Below, piece after piece: positions 27,207 through 38,692 of a stretch of DNA of 64,000 bases; the first letter of the stretch is position 1, and every line of letters begins with the position of its first letter. Below the pieces are notes generated by a model. It made no database searches. It saw nothing but the letters and a program-made list of their open reading frames with translations, and was not told the origin of the DNA. Position numbers and translations under genes: made by a program. The DNA comes from Candidatus Thiodubiliella endoseptemdiera (lineage in GTDB: Bacteria > Pseudomonadota > Gammaproteobacteria > PS1 > Pseudothioglobaceae), in assembly GCA_013416635.1 (NCBI GenBank), contig JACCHT010000002.1, positions 372,001 through 436,000 on the forward strand, written 5' to 3'.

Positions 27207-28087
27207 ATGATTAACTACACACTCAAACAACTGTATAGCTTTGAGGCAGTTGTGCGTTTAAAAAGCTTCACCAAAGCCAGCAAAGAATTAAATATCACCC
27301 AACCCGCCGTATATATGCAAATCCAACAATTAACACAAAATATCGGCACAGACCTTGTAAATACTAAGGGAAAGAGAATCTCTCCCACCCATATCGGCAA
27401 ACAATTCTACCAAACCTGTCTAGCCGTCATCAAAACCCTAGAACAATCCAAAGCTGACATCGAACAAACCCTTAACCCCGACTCTGGTCACCTAGAAATC
27501 TCCGTTGCCACCACCACCAATTCTTTCGTCTCCCGTGCCCTAGCACAATTCAAAAAACAACACCCTAAAATGACCTTCCACCTAGAAGTTACCAACCGCC
27601 AACTATTACTAGAAAAACTCTCCCACCACAATGCTGATTTAGTCATTATGGGTGAGCCCCTAAAGATATGTCCCTAATCGCCCAACCTTTTATGGAAAAC
27701 CCCCTCATCGCCATCTCTCACCCAAACCACCCACTACTCAAAAACAAACGCAATTCCATCAAAAAACTCAACAAAGAAACCCTAATCACCCGTGAACAAG
27801 GATCAGGCACTCGCATCACCATCGAACGCACCACTGGAATGAAATTCAACTCAGAAATAGAGATTAACTCCAACGAAGCCATCATTGAAGCCGTTCAAGC
27901 AGGATTAGGCATTGGTTTTGTCTCCAAACATACCGTGCAATTAGAACTAGAAAACAACATCATTAAACAATTAAATGTAGATAAATTTCCCATCACCCGC
28001 CACTGGTTCGTCGTCCACAGCGCCAAAATCCAACTCACCCCCATCGCCCAACGCTTCAAAGACTTCATTATCACCCTGACCCCTTGA
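27207..28087 (+). CDS. cbbR: LysR-type regulator CbbR, one frameshift
   Basis: The N-terminal helix-turn-helix is KSFTKASKELNITQPAVYMQ, standard for LysR proteins. The C-terminal domain binds metabolites. It is divergent from cbbM, so it is probably the activator of the RuBisCO operon. The frame breaks at 27657-27660, where GAGCCCCTAAAG seems to lack one C; adding it joins DLVIMGEP to KDMSLIAQPFMENPL and gives ~293 residues, normal for CbbR. Unusually C-rich codons occur through this gene compared with its neighbours. The start is the ATG 13 bp after the palindrome. Confidence 0.85.
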
Positions 28088-28273
28088 CACCCTCAATGGA
28101 CAAATACTATGCTCATCGAAATGGTCACCTCCAAACGAGGAATGCTTCTTTCAAGATAAAGGCTTGGTCTCTATTCATCGCCCTGTCCAAACTCATTGAC
28201 AAATTTCTATAACCAAAAAAAACCACTCTGCTTTTTTGTGGATAATCATCACTCTTAATCAAACACTTCAAGC
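28088..28273. other. Non-coding spacer with possible LysR-like scrap
   Basis: There is no intact gene. Around 28104-28150 the plus strand reads TNTMLIEMVTSKRGMLLS, faintly like the EMVASGRGVAALP region of LysR-type regulators, then frames break. It may be a decayed regulator fragment; low confidence. Confidence 0.25.
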
Positions 28274-28434
28274 GAGACCTTTGCATAAATATGAATAATC
28301 ATCAAAACGCCATCTTTCATCAAATTACAAACTTTTTAAAAACACCCTTAGCCCTGCTAGGAGTGGATTTAAAAAATTTCCAATTTAATAAAATCTGTCA
28401 TTTTGCTAATCATCCCTATTTATGCAAAGGTCTC
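28274..28434. mobile_element. 161-bp palindromic MITE-like element, copy 11
   Basis: Perfect 18-bp terminal inverted repeats with target duplication CAAGC. It lies between the convergent cbbR and typA. Confidence 0.92.
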
Positions 28435-28498
28435 CAAGCATTATTCGGTTGTCAGAAAACCTTTACAAATGATGGCTTGATAAAGATAACAGAGAATT

Positions 28499-30349
28499 TT
28501 ATTTATTCGCTTTTGGCTTGGTGCGTTTTCTTTCAGTTTCATTCAACAAACGCTTACGAATACGGATATTGTTTGGTGTTACTTCTACCAGCTCATCATC
28601 GTCGATGAATTCTAATGCTTGTTCAAGGTCTAATTTGATTGCAGGAGTTAATGAAACTGCTTCATCTGTACCTGAGGCACGAACATTAGTCAGTTGCTTG
28701 CCTTTCATAACATTAACCACTAAATCATTTTCACGAGTGTGGATGCCGACGACCATACCTTCGTAAATATCAGTGTTGTGTTCAACGAAGAATTTACCTG
28801 ATTTTTGCAAGTTGAAAATTGCGTAGGCAACCGCTTGACCTTGTGTCATTGAAATGAGTGAGCCGTTATTTCGTTGTCCGATAATGCCGTCTTTTTGTGG
28901 CTTATAAGCGTCGAAAGTAGAGTTCATCAAACCTGTGCCTGTGGTTGCTGTCAAAAATTCTGTTCTGAAACCAATCAAACCACGAGCAGGAATGTTAAAG
29001 TCTAATTTAACACGGCCATTACCGTCTGGCATCATATTGGTGAGTTCTGCTTTTCGCTCACCCAACTTTTCCATCACCGTGCCTTGATGCTGGCTTTCAA
29101 CATCAACGCTTAAATCTTCAAACGGCTCACAAGTTACACCATCAATCTCTTTTAAAATAACTTGTGGGCGACCTACTGCTAACTCAAAACCTTCACGACG
29201 CATGGTTTCAATCAAAATAGAAAGGTGTAATTCACCACGACCTGAGACGATAAATTCTGATGGATCGTCTGTATTAGCAACGCGTAAAGCAACATTGTAA
29301 ATCAATTCTTTATCCAGACGGTCGCGGATATTTCGTGAAGTAATATACTTGCCATCTTGCCCTGCAAATGGCGAGTCATTCACACGAAATGCCATTGATA
29401 CCGTCGGCTCATCAACGCTAAGTGGTGGTAATGCTTCTGCATTTTCTACATCACAAACCGTATCTGAAATAGAGATGCCTTCAATACCCGTAATACAGGC
29501 AATATTGCCCGCTTCCGCACTATCAATATCCACCTTTTCCAAACCCATAAAGCCCATCAAACCTGCAACCTTTCCCTTGCGTTCTGTGCCATCAGCACTC
29601 ATAATCATCACTTGTTGATTCTTCTTAATCGTGCCACGAGTGATACGGCCAATACCGATTGCACCAACGAATGATGAATAATCTAACGCGGTAATTTGCA
29701 TTTGTAATGGGGCTTTAATATCAACTTCTGGTGCTGCTACTTTTTCAACGATGGTTTCAAACATTGGGGTCATATCGCCCTCACGCACATCGTCTTCTAA
29801 AGACGCGTAGCCATTAATACTTGAGGCATAAATAATGGGAAAATCTAATTGCTCATCGGTTGCACCGAGCTGATCAAACAGGTCAAATACTTGGTCAATA
29901 ACCCAGTCAGGACGCGCTGCATCTTTATCAATTTTATTGATAACTACAATTGGATTGAGCCCTTGGTCAAAGGCTTTCTTAGTCACAAAGCGAGTTTGTG
30001 GCATTGGGCCTTCTTGTGCATCAACTAGCAATAAAACCGAATCTACCATTGACAATACTCGCTCTACCTCACCACCGAAGTCTGCATGTCCTGGAGTATC
30101 AACGATATTAATATGATAATCATTCCATTTAATTGCTGTGTTTTTACTGGAAATCGTAATGCCCCGTTCTTTTTCTAAATCATTTGAGTCCATCATTCTG
30201 TCTGAAGACTCAAAACGGTCATTGAAAGTCTGTGACTGCTCTAATAATTTATCAACTAAAGTCGTTTTTCCGTGGTCAACATGGGCAATAATGGCAATAT
30301 TTCTAAGTTTCTCGTTCATACGATTTTTTAAGGGTGGTGAAAAAAACAT
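28499..30349 (-). CDS. typA: Ribosome-associated GTPase TypA/BipA
   Basis: 616 residues, the usual size for this translational GTPase, which binds ribosomes and helps large-subunit assembly and stress adaptation. G1 is [18 protein letters not shown]2 includes [10 protein letters not shown]3 is [12 protein letters not shown] and G4 is VVINKIDK. The start is at ATG 30349, supported by GGGGA 8 bp upstream. Most relatives start at the equivalent of 30320 ([13 protein letters not shown]), so the first ten residues are uncertain. It is convergent with cbbR and divergent from rlmE. Confidence 0.95.
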   Translation of the reverse strand: MFFSPPLKNRMNEKLRNIAIIAHVDHGKTTLVDKLLEQSQTFNDRFESSDRMMDSNDLEKERGITISSKNTAIKWNDYHINIVDTPGHADFGGEVERVLSMVDSVLLLVDAQEGPMPQTRFVTKKAFDQGLNPIVVINKIDKDAARPDWVIDQVFDLFDQLGATDEQLDFPIIYASSINGYASLEDDVREGDMTPMFETIVEKVAAPEVDIKAPLQMQITALDYSSFVGAIGIGRITRGTIKKNQQVMIMSADGTERKGKVAGLMGFMGLEKVDIDSAEAGNIACITGIEGISISDTVCDVENAEALPPLSVDEPTVSMAFRVNDSPFAGQDGKYITSRNIRDRLDKELIYNVALRVANTDDPSEFIVSGRGELHLSILIETMRREGFELAVGRPQVILKEIDGVTCEPFEDLSVDVESQHQGTVMEKLGERKAELTNMMPDGNGRVKLDFNIPARGLIGFRTEFLTATTGTGLMNSTFDAYKPQKDGIIGQRNNGSLISMTQGQAVAYAIFNLQKSGKFFVEHNTDIYEGMVVGIHTRENDLVVNVMKGKQLTNVRASGTDEAVSLTPAIKLDLEQALEFIDDDELVEVTPNNIRIRKRLLNETERKRTKPKANK

Positions 30350-30410
30350 TATTATCCCCTAAACTGCCTATAATATCCAGCAGTATTAGCGTTTAATGAT
30401 GTAAGCAATA

Positions 30411-31029
30411 ATGGCAAAAAATAAAGGCAGTTCTGGGCGTTGGATGAGTGAGCATTTGAGTGATGAGTATGTCAAGCGTGCAAAAAGAAGGCTATCGTTC
30501 AAGAGCAGTTTATAAATTAACTGAAGCTATTGATAGAGATAGGTTTATTAAATCGGGTGATATTGTATTAGACTTAGGTGCTGCACCTGGAGGATGGAGT
30601 CAGGTTGCTATCAAAATCGTAGGTAAAAAAGGTCAGGTGATTGCCAGTGATATTTTGGATATTGAACCGATTGATGAGGTGGATTTTTTGCAAGGAGATT
30701 TTACTGAATTATCCGTTTATGAAGAATTATTGTCATTGATTAAGAGTGAAAAAGTCAATGTAGTGCTGAGTGATATGGCACCGAATATGAGTGGGCAGTT
30801 ATCCGTTGATATTCCAAAATCGCTGTATCTTTGCGAGTTGGCATTAGATATGGCAATCAAAACGCTGACGCCGAATGGCTATTTCTTTATCAAGGTTTTT
30901 CAAGGGGTAGGGTTTGATGAGTATGTCAAAGCCTGTCGTGCTGCTTTTGTCAAAGTGGTAATTCGCAAACCAAAAGCATCTCGTGCTCGTTCTAAAGAGG
31001 TTTATTTACTGGCAAATGGGATAAAATAA
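30411..31029 (+). CDS. rlmE: 23S rRNA 2'-O-methyltransferase RlmE (FtsJ/RrmJ), one frameshift
   Basis: Methylates a uridine of 23S rRNA in the A loop. The N-terminus [20 protein letters not shown] is encoded from ATG 30411, but the frame changes near 30480-30486 (GCAAAAAG, probably two bases short). It continues as [13 protein letters not shown] with the SAM-binding motif [15 protein letters not shown]. The catalytic K-D-K-E pattern fits ([27 protein letters not shown]). Corrected length is ~206 residues, normal. Calling the gene from the internal ATG 30460 would lose the conserved N-terminus. Confidence 0.88.
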
Positions 31030-31034
31030 CCCCT

Positions 31035-32003
31035 ATGAAATTTGAAGATATTCAACAATTAATTCAAGATGATGTTACCAAAACAGATGAGGTGCTGGTT
31101 GAGCATTTAAGTTCTGATGTAGCGTTGATTAATCAGATGAGCAGCTATATTGTTAATGCAGGGGGCAAGCGTTTACGCCCGCTATTGCTGTTACTCTGTG
31201 CTCGTGCCACTGATTATCAAGGCACACATCATCATTTGATGGCGGCGGTAATTGAGTTAATTCACACGGCAACTTTGCTACACGACGACATTGTCGATGA
31301 ATCTGAGTTGCGCCGGGGAAAAGACACGGCTAATGAAGTTTGGGGTAATGCTGCTAGCGTTTTAGTCGGTGATTTTCTGTATTCTCGTGCTTTTGAAATG
31401 ATGATTAAACCCGAGTCAATGCGTATTATGACCATCTTATCTAAAGCCACCAATGAAATCGCACAAGGAGAAGTATTGCAATTGCTTAATTGTCAAAATG
31501 CAGCGCTTACCGAAGCTGAATATTATCAAGTGATTGAACGCAAAACAGCGGTGTTATTCCAAGCAGCAACACAGATTGGTGGTATTTTGTCCGAAGTAGA
31601 TAATGCCCAAGAAAAAGCACTTAAAGACTACGGGTTATATCTCGGCAATGCTTTCCAAATTATTGATGATGTGTTGGATTATCAATCTGATGCCGCAACG
31701 ATGGGCAAAGAAGTCGGCGATGATTTGAGTGAAGGCAAAACCACTCTACCAATGATTTACGCCCTTGCAAATACTTCGGGTGCAGATAAGCAATTACTTG
31801 AAGATGCGATTAATAATGCTGACAATTCTAAAATTCAGCAAGTAATTGCCATTTTACAATCCGTCAAAGCCTTTGAATATACTCGTGAACAAGCACAAAA
31901 ATCAGCCGATTTAGCCAAGCAATCTTTATCTATTATTAAAGATTCTGAATACAAAGACGCACTCATCGCACTTTGCAATTTGTCGCTACAGAGAAAATCT
32001 TAA
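31035..32003 (+). CDS. ispB: Octaprenyl diphosphate synthase IspB
   Basis: 322 residues. A trans-prenyltransferase that makes the side chain of ubiquinone from FPP and IPP. The two aspartate-rich motifs are LLHDDIVDESELRRG and FQIIDDVLDY; GGKRLRPLLLLL is the first conserved region. It follows rlmE by 5 bp and abuts dinG, so the three genes likely share a transcript. The frame is intact. Assignment as octaprenyl rather than another chain length is by family habit. Confidence 0.93.
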   Translation: MKFEDIQQLIQDDVTKTDEVLVEHLSSDVALINQMSSYIVNAGGKRLRPLLLLLCARATDYQGTHHHLMAAVIELIHTATLLHDDIVDESELRRGKDTANEVWGNAASVLVGDFLYSRAFEMMIKPESMRIMTILSKATNEIAQGEVLQLLNCQNAALTEAEYYQVIERKTAVLFQAATQIGGILSEVDNAQEKALKDYGLYLGNAFQIIDDVLDYQSDAATMGKEVGDDLSEGKTTLPMIYALANTSGADKQLLEDAINNADNSKIQQVIAILQSVKAFEYTREQAQKSADLAKQSLSIIKDSEYKDALIALCNLSLQRKS

Positions 32004-34048
32004 ATGGCATTATCTACTGAGTTAAAAACTCAAATTCGCGATTCTTTTATCGCTTTAAAAAACGATATGAATGGCTTCCAACTGCGAGGCTCACAGAACA
32101 AAATGATTGCCGAAATATCCAAAACCTTAACAGGGGAATATCCAGATAGCAACCGAATTTTATGCGTAGAAGCACCAACAGGGACGGGCAAAACTTTTGC
32201 CTATTTGCTCAGTGCCATTCCGATTGCCAAAGCCAACAAAAAAAAATTAGTCATTTCTAGTGCCAATGTCGCTTTGCAAGAACAACTGCTGACCAAAGAT
32301 TTGCCAGAAGCAAAAAAATATTGCCCCGTGGATTTTCAATACGAATTAGTTAAGGGGCGCTCTCGCTATGTGTGTATTCGTAATCTAATTAATTTGGCTG
32401 AAGGGAACACAGAGGATGATGCCAATCTCTTATTTGATGAGCCACCTGGCGTCTATCAATTGAAAGAAATGAAAGACTTATTAGACGATTATTCTGCCAA
32501 AAAATGGAATGGTGAAGTGGATGATTTAACCCGCACACCCGACCACAATATGTGGGGAAAAATTGCCTGCAATCGCTTTACCTGCACGGCAAAAAGTTGT
32601 GAATTTTATAATGATTGTGCTTTTTTTAAATCTCGCAAAAAAATCAGCAAAGCTGATGTTATCATTGCTAATCACGATTTAGTTTTGGCTGACATCTCAA
32701 CGGGCAATACAATTTTGCCCGATGTTAATGAGTCAATTTTCATTTTTGATGAAGCACATCATTTGAATGCCAAAGCACTTTCGCATTTTTCTCTAAGTGT
32801 TAGCACCGAATTTATAAAAAGTAGTATTCGTCAAGTCAAAGGCGTGAGTGAACAGATTTGTAAACTCAGTCAACAAGACGCTATTGAATTCAACATCGAA
32901 CAAATGGATGATTATCTGCAAGATTTAAGTCTTTTATTTAAGTCTTTGTCTTTTGATGATGATGTGCATTTATTTAAACAAGGGAAAGTGGATAATGCTA
33001 TTGCTGAAATTGCTCAACATATTAACACCCTAAATACCCAGCATTTATCCCGATTTGTTATCCTTAAAGATTCGTGGATAGACTACCTTAGAATCAAGCC
33101 AATTGATAAGCAAACCTCTGACACTTTGAACAATGCCATCGGCGAATGCGAGCAACATATGATTGGCATTAATGAGTTGTTAACTTCATTTTTAAAAACT
33201 GATGATACCAAACAATCCCCTTATTCCCGCTGGATTAGTGAAAAACTTACCAATAAAAAAACTAACTACACACTCAACAGCGCACAAACTGATATTTCCA
33301 CCAATTTAGACAACCTGATTTGGTCAAAAGTCTCAGGCTGCATCCTAACTTCTGCCACCCTATCTTCACTCGGTAGTTTTGACAGACTCAACAAACAATT
33401 GGGTTTGGTGAAAGTAGAAAACCAATATTTACGCCTGCCTTCGCCTTTCTCATTTGAGCAAGTGGATTTTATTGTTGCTAAATTCAACGCCAACCCAACA
33501 CAAGTCTACGAGCATACACAAGAAGTTGCCACACAATTATTGGAGCGTATTAACAACGATGAAGGCACCTTGGTTTTATTCGCTTCAAACAAACAAATGC
33601 AAATGGTGGCAGATTTGGTTGAAAATAAGTTAGAACCGCATTTATTGGTACAAGGTGAATATTCCAAAAATTGATTTTAGAAAAACACATTAGCCTGCGT
33701 CAACAAGGTCAAGGGTCAGTCATCTTTGGATTGGACAGTTTTGCCGAAGGCGTTGACCTCAAAGGTGATAATCTCACTCATGTGGTTATTGTTAAATTGC
33801 GTTTCAGTGTGCCTAATTCCCCTATCGACAAAACCCTTGCAGACTATTTGCAATCGAAAAATCGCAATCCTTTTATGGAAATTTCATTGCCAGACGCATC
33901 GCTCAAACTCATTCAAGCCTGTGGTCGTTTAATCCGAACGGAAACTGATACTGGGAAAATTACCATTTTTGACAATCGACTAGTAACAAAGTTTTATGGT
34001 AAACAACTATTAAATGCCTTGCCCAGCTACAATATCGTCATCGAGTAG
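32004..34048 (+). CDS. dinG: ATP-dependent DNA helicase DinG, one frameshift
   Basis: Superfamily 2 Fe-S helicase. Walker A is EAPTGTGKTFAYLL and the DEAH box is FIFDEAHHLNAK. Cysteines between them (YVCIRNL, ACNRFTC, CEFYNDC) are the likely 4Fe-4S ligands. The frame breaks in the A-run at 33666-33670, which seems one base too long; removing it joins LLVQGEYSK to LILEKHISLRQQGQG and gives ~680 residues. C-terminal motif QACGRLIRTETD is helicase motif VI. It directly follows ispB (1 bp). Confidence 0.88.
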
Positions 34049-34050
34049 TA

Positions 34051-34824
34051 TTAGAATTCTAGTCGCTGACTGAGACGCAATTTCCTCGCTTTGAATACAG
34101 CATTTTTAATGAGGTTTTTTTGTTCAAAATCTAGTAATATCTCATCAATGATGGGGATGCTTTTTTCAAGGCTTAGTCCAATAGTAAGGCGTTTATCATA
34201 GAGGATTTTTAACATTAAATAGTCTAATCCTGTCAGTAAGTCTAAAATACTTTTATCATTTGCCACTGATGGGTTGACCCAATCTGAATCATTTGGCAAA
34301 CCCATAGCCTGAGTTAATTCCTCTACAATACAAGCAGGCAGTAAACCGTATTTCATCGCATGGTCCACAGGGATAATCACCGTAGCTTGAACCAGTTCGT
34401 ACATTCGATGTTTGATAGATAATAAACAATTTGATTCTGTGGCAATATTCTTAATTTTGGTATTGGTGTATTTTTTAATCGCTTCTGCGTAAAACTCGCG
34501 TTTGGTGAGAATAATTTTAAAATTAGGATTTGTGTCACTTTGAGTGATTGGTAAAGCGCTAATATCAGAAAGGTCTTTAAAATGGTCGTCAATCATATTT
34601 TCAGCCATCTCAAAAGACAGTGGAAATTTAAAATAATCTACCTGATATCTAATACCCTTATTCCAACGCCTTAATTTGCTTGTGCCTTTTCTATATTCAT
34701 TTTTGTAAGCAATTTCAAAAAAAGCTTTTTTGATGTAATTCTTTGACTGCCATGTCGCATCTTGTGCATCAACACGCAACACCAATATAAGTAATAAGCA
34801 TAAAACCCTCAACCCAAAAAGCAT
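34051..34824 (-). CDS. Putative exported protein resembling DUF2927
   Basis: 257 residues beginning with a signal peptide (MLFGLRVLCLLLILVLRVDA). The core CIVEELTQAMGLPNDSDWVN resembles the DUF2927 family, whose function is unknown. It is probably periplasmic. It is the last gene of the adhesin/type I secretion group, directly following the membrane-fusion gene, and may help adhesin retention or processing. That is inferred from position only. Confidence 0.65.
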   Translation of the reverse strand: MLFGLRVLCLLLILVLRVDAQDATWQSKNYIKKAFFEIAYKNEYRKGTSKLRRWNKGIRYQVDYFKFPLSFEMAENMIDDHFKDLSDISALPITQSDTNPNFKIILTKREFYAEAIKKYTNTKIKNIATESNCLLSIKHRMYELVQATVIIPVDHAMKYGLLPACIVEELTQAMGLPNDSDWVNPSVANDKSILDLLTGLDYLMLKILYDKRLTIGLSLEKSIPIIDEILLDFEQKNLIKNAVFKARKLRLSQRLEF

Positions 34825-35994
34825 CTATTTTTCATTAAACGCACTGCCAAACCCACGAGAAATAGGCTTGATGAGATAAGTAAATAACGAGCGTTCTCCA
34901 ACCTTGATATCAACCGTACCTGACATACCAAGCTTTGGATTGATAAGCTTAGATTTTTCATTATCTTTGTGTTCTGGACCTTCAATTTTGATATTAACTT
35001 GATAAAAAGCCATTTCCCTACCTGAAGGACCTTTATCCAATAAAGTATCAGAACTAATATAAGTCACTGTGCCTTTCAAACCACCAAAAATTGTATAGTC
35101 AAAAGCATCCAGCTTAATCGTTGCTGTCATGCCAAGTGTTAGCCTGCCAATATCCACTGGATTAATTTTTGCCTCCAAAACAACGCCGCCCTGAGAAGGG
35201 GATATTTCCATCAACTGCTCGCCCGAGCGTAACACGCCGCCAACTGTAGTCACCTTTAAATCCTTAACAATACCATTCACAGGGGAATGCACATCGGTAT
35301 ATTGCAAAACACTACGCTGTTTTTTCAACTTATACAAAACACTGGATAATTCACCCTCCAATTTCTTAGCTTCGGCACTAAATTTTTCATAAAATTTATT
35401 CTCAGTATCGGCCACTTTACGCTGAAGATCTAACACCTTTTGCTTGTATTTTAATACTTCTAATTGACCAACATCACCATCTTTTTCTAGATTTTTGGTA
35501 ATTTTCCATTCCTCGGTGCTAATTTGGAGACTTTCTCGTAATATTGACATTTCTTGCCTTAACGAACGCTCTTGTTGATTGTATAACGCGGTTTGCGCTC
35601 GAATAAAATCAGGATATTTTTTTGATAACTCATCAAATATTAATGGCTTTTTCAATAAAATGGCTGTTACTCTTGAAAGTCCTGATTTAAAGTGTGCTAC
35701 CTTGGATTCAATTTCATAATAACCCGCTTGCGCACGGTCTTTTTCCAATGTTGCTAGCAATTGTCCCTGCTTAACGACTTCGCCCTCTTTAACCAAAAGT
35801 TTAGACAGGACACCACCATCTGCCACTTGAATAACTTGGTTGCTGCCATTTGCCACTACTTTGCCTTGAGAGCGCACAGTTTCATCAATATCAAACAAAG
35901 TTGCCCACAAAACAAAAACCACCAAACCGCCCAAAAGTACATAAACAATTGAGAACGAATGCTCTATTTTTAACAAGACAGTTTCTAACTTCAT
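34825..35994 (-). CDS. Type I secretion membrane-fusion protein (HlyD family)
   Basis: 389 residues. One N-terminal membrane helix (FSIVYVLLGGLVVFVLWATL) is followed by a lipoyl-like half (VRSQGKVVANGSNQVIQVAD), a coiled-coil hairpin and the C-terminal beta-barrel. It links the inner-membrane ABC exporter to the TolC-like protein. It lies 12 bp after the ABC gene and abuts the DUF2927-like gene. The closest type is LapC/HlyD of adhesin exporters. Confidence 0.93.
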   Translation of the reverse strand: MKLETVLLKIEHSFSIVYVLLGGLVVFVLWATLFDIDETVRSQGKVVANGSNQVIQVADGGVLSKLLVKEGEVVKQGQLLATLEKDRAQAGYYEIESKVAHFKSGLSRVTAILLKKPLIFDELSKKYPDFIRAQTALYNQQERSLRQEMSILRESLQISTEEWKITKNLEKDGDVGQLEVLKYKQKVLDLQRKVADTENKFYEKFSAEAKKLEGELSSVLYKLKKQRSVLQYTDVHSPVNGIVKDLKVTTVGGVLRSGEQLMEISPSQGGVVLEAKINPVDIGRLTLGMTATIKLDAFDYTIFGGLKGTVTYISSDTLLDKGPSGREMAFYQVNIKIEGPEHKDNEKSKLINPKLGMSGTVDIKVGERSLFTYLIKPISRGFGSAFNEK

Positions 35995-36006
35995 AAATAC
36001 TCCTTT

Positions 36007-38154
36007 TTAACCTTTTATTTGCGCCTGTACTTGTTCTTGTGTTGGTGCTTGTTGTGTTGTTTGTGTCTTGCCAGAAAGCTGAGCAATCACTTCTTCTTTT
36101 GGTCCATTTAAAACAATTTGATTTTTATTAACCACAATCAAACGATCTACTAATTCTATCATTTCCATCTTATGTGTCACCAATACCAAGGTATCTTCAG
36201 GCTTAATGGTTTGCTTAAACATATTAATTAATAACGCTTCTAAGTTTCTATCAACTGATGCAGTTGGCTCATCCAGTAACCATACTTTTGGTTTACGCAA
36301 CACTACACGAGTTAAGTTTAATAATTGCTTTTGTCCGCCAGATAAACCTAAGCCGCCTTCAAAAATTTCATGCTCCAAGCCTTTTTCGCTAGCAGTGATG
36401 ACACTGTCCAATAATCCCGTCATTTTTGCTGCTGCTAAGATTTTTTCATCACCTGGGTCAACCAAGCCAAGAATCAAATTTTCTCTTACTGTGCCTTTAA
36501 ATAAACGCCCTTCCTGCTGTAAAAAACCAATGTTTTCAGCCAATATTGGCTTAGAGATGTGTGCCAAATCAATATCATTCATCATTATTCTGCCCACATT
36601 CGGCTTATACATACCACTTAGCAAACGCAATAATGAAGTTTTTCCAGAACCAATCGGACCTAAAACCCCAACCTTTTCACCTGCCTTAATAGTAAGCTCT
36701 GGCAACACTAATGCTATTTTTTCACCATGATTAAATTGAGTTTTCGCTTCAATAAAGTAGTCAATCTTTAAATTTTCAGGAATAATTGGCTGTTCAATGC
36801 CGTCATGATCACACTTTAAATCCCAAATAACATCAAGGGAACGAATGGCTGATTTGGTGTTTGCCCATTGCACCAAATGTGCAGGAATTTGAGCCACTGG
36901 TGCAAGAATTCTACCCGATAAAATAGAACAAGCAATCAATCCACCCATAGTTAAACCGCCACCACCAATCATCATTGCACCTGTTGCCACCATAAGCACA
37001 AATGAAGATTGTTGAAAAAGTGCGACCATATATTGAGATTGGTCAGTCATTCGCTTCATCTCTAAATCATAGCCACGCCCTTCATCGGTAACATTCATCC
37101 AGTTTGAAAGCATACGCCAACCGCCTTGTCCCGACTTGATAGTTTCCGCACCTTCCACTGATTCTACCAACATACCCACTTTAAGATTCACTGACTCGTT
37201 AATGTTGTCTGCCAAATTCTCAATTTTTTTATGAAAATACAGTCCCGTGAGTGTTGCAATCACAAAAAATGCAACTGGCACAAGTGCCAATTTACCTGCA
37301 ATGGCAACAATCAATAAGACATAAAACAAGATAAATGGCACATCCACCACTAAATAGGTAGTAATAGTTGACAAGAAAGCACGCACTGACTCATAACCAC
37401 GCATTTGCGATGCTAAACTACCGACACTTTTAGGAAGTTGATCCATGCGTAATGCTAAAAATCGTTTATACACATCTCTAGAAAGACGCCTGTCAATATT
37501 CTCAATCAGTTTTTCATACAAACCTGCACGCACCAGTTTGGCAAAGAAATCTAACAATGTCAACACCAACACGCCAATAGTTAGCACCATTAAAGTTTGT
37601 GCCGCACCTGTTGGCACAACCCTATCATATACTTGCATTGAATAAAAAGCACTGGCAACTGCGATTATATTAATAAACACACCTGCTATAGAAGCGTCAA
37701 TTAACCATTTTTTATGGATGATAATCTCATTTTTAACCATTTGAAAAATTCGACTTTCGCCAACATCAAGTTTTTTCTTCATTTTTAAAGAAAAAATCTC
37801 GTATTCTTTCAAATCATCAATAACCAACTCTAACCAGTTTTGTTGCTCAGCAGAAAACCATTCACCAACCCATTCACCTTTAGAATTTTGGCTTTTAAGA
37901 ATGCCCCAACCTTGTCCTGCGTCAAAAATTAATAAAGGCAACAAAGAGGGATCTTTAAGTGTATTTACTTTCTTTGGAGAAGGTAACAGTAACTCTGAGA
38001 AAATGCCTTTCAACATTACCAGTCTGCTTACTGATTCATCATACTTATCTTCAACAACTTGTTGTAATTCTACTCTGTCAAAACGCGAGCGTTGTAATTG
38101 TGACAAGCGTTGTAAACATATTAATAAATTCTGTTTTATGTTATCTTTTGACAT
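36007..38154 (-). CDS. Type I secretion ABC exporter (LapB/HlyB type)
   Basis: 715 residues. The N-terminal ~140 residues form a peptidase-like domain that lacks an obvious catalytic cysteine, as in LapB-type adhesin exporters. About six membrane helices follow (for example FINIIAVASAFYSMQVYDRV). The ATPase has Walker A VLGPIGSGKTSLLRLL, signature GLGLSGGQKQLLNLTR and Walker B VWLLDEPTASVD. It exports the RTX protein encoded upstream in the same cluster. The C-terminus is glutamine-rich. The frame is intact. Confidence 0.93.
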   Translation of the reverse strand: MSKDNIKQNLLICLQRLSQLQRSRFDRVELQQVVEDKYDESVSRLVMLKGIFSELLLPSPKKVNTLKDPSLLPLLIFDAGQGWGILKSQNSKGEWVGEWFSAEQQNWLELVIDDLKEYEIFSLKMKKKLDVGESRIFQMVKNEIIIHKKWLIDASIAGVFINIIAVASAFYSMQVYDRVVPTGAAQTLMVLTIGVLVLTLLDFFAKLVRAGLYEKLIENIDRRLSRDVYKRFLALRMDQLPKSVGSLASQMRGYESVRAFLSTITTYLVVDVPFILFYVLLIVAIAGKLALVPVAFFVIATLTGLYFHKKIENLADNINESVNLKVGMLVESVEGAETIKSGQGGWRMLSNWMNVTDEGRGYDLEMKRMTDQSQYMVALFQQSSFVLMVATGAMMIGGGGLTMGGLIACSILSGRILAPVAQIPAHLVQWANTKSAIRSLDVIWDLKCDHDGIEQPIIPENLKIDYFIEAKTQFNHGEKIALVLPELTIKAGEKVGVLGPIGSGKTSLLRLLSGMYKPNVGRIMMNDIDLAHISKPILAENIGFLQQEGRLFKGTVRENLILGLVDPGDEKILAAAKMTGLLDSVITASEKGLEHEIFEGGLGLSGGQKQLLNLTRVVLRKPKVWLLDEPTASVDRNLEALLINMFKQTIKPEDTLVLVTHKMEMIELVDRLIVVNKNQIVLNGPKEEVIAQLSGKTQTTQQAPTQEQVQAQIKG

Positions 38155-38242
38155 ATTTTTTTATCCAAAGGGCATCAGTTAAAAAGAACTTTAGGTTACT
38201 CTAAACCAAGCACCAAAAACTTATTTAAAAACTGAATGAGGG

Positions 38243-38554
38243 TTATTTACTAGATTTTGATTTAACAACCTTTTTAACACCCTTTCTCTTAGGAAGTTTT
38301 CCATCTACAAGGGTTGTCTCAAGGACAATATCTGCAAAAGTTGATTTTTTAACTCTACTAGAGACAGGTTTAGCGGTTTTCAAAACTGGTTTAGTGATTT
38401 TTGACTTGACTTGATCTTGTTTAACTTGAGTTGCAGAAATTCCTTTAAACATAGAAACTTTGCTCGTTTTCTTTTCACCAGAAGACTCTCCTATAGTACA
38501 GCCTTGAAGGGAAAACAACGACAATACCACTACTAAAATATTTCTAATTTTCAT
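38243..38554 (-). CDS. Small lysine-rich lipoprotein
   Basis: 103 residues from ATG 38554 (GGAG 5 bp upstream). A lipoprotein signal peptide ends in SLFSLQGC, so the cysteine is probably lipidated. The mature part is strongly basic with Lys-Ser/Thr-Pro repeats (KSKITKPVLKTAKPV; KGVKKVVKSKSSK). Its composition matches the lysine-rich tail encoded next to tolC, so the two may share an origin or a role at the cell surface. No family recognised. Confidence 0.7.
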   Translation of the reverse strand: MKIRNILVVVLSLFSLQGCTIGESSGEKKTSKVSMFKGISATQVKQDQVKSKITKPVLKTAKPVSSRVKKSTFADIVLETTLVDGKLPKRKGVKKVVKSKSSK

Positions 38555-38692
38555 ACATACTCCATTTTTTAAAATCATTAATTTTTACCACTATCTGCTC
38601 AGTAAAACTCTCTTGTATTTATTGTGCTTTTGACGCGACTTTTTCTTAACTCCGCTGATTATAAATACTTTTTCCTTGGAAAGGGGGTATTT

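Noticed and set aside
30460-31029. rlmE starting at the internal ATG 30460
   Set aside because: The conserved N-terminus lies upstream in another frame from ATG 30411; the internal ATG only appears because of the frame change.
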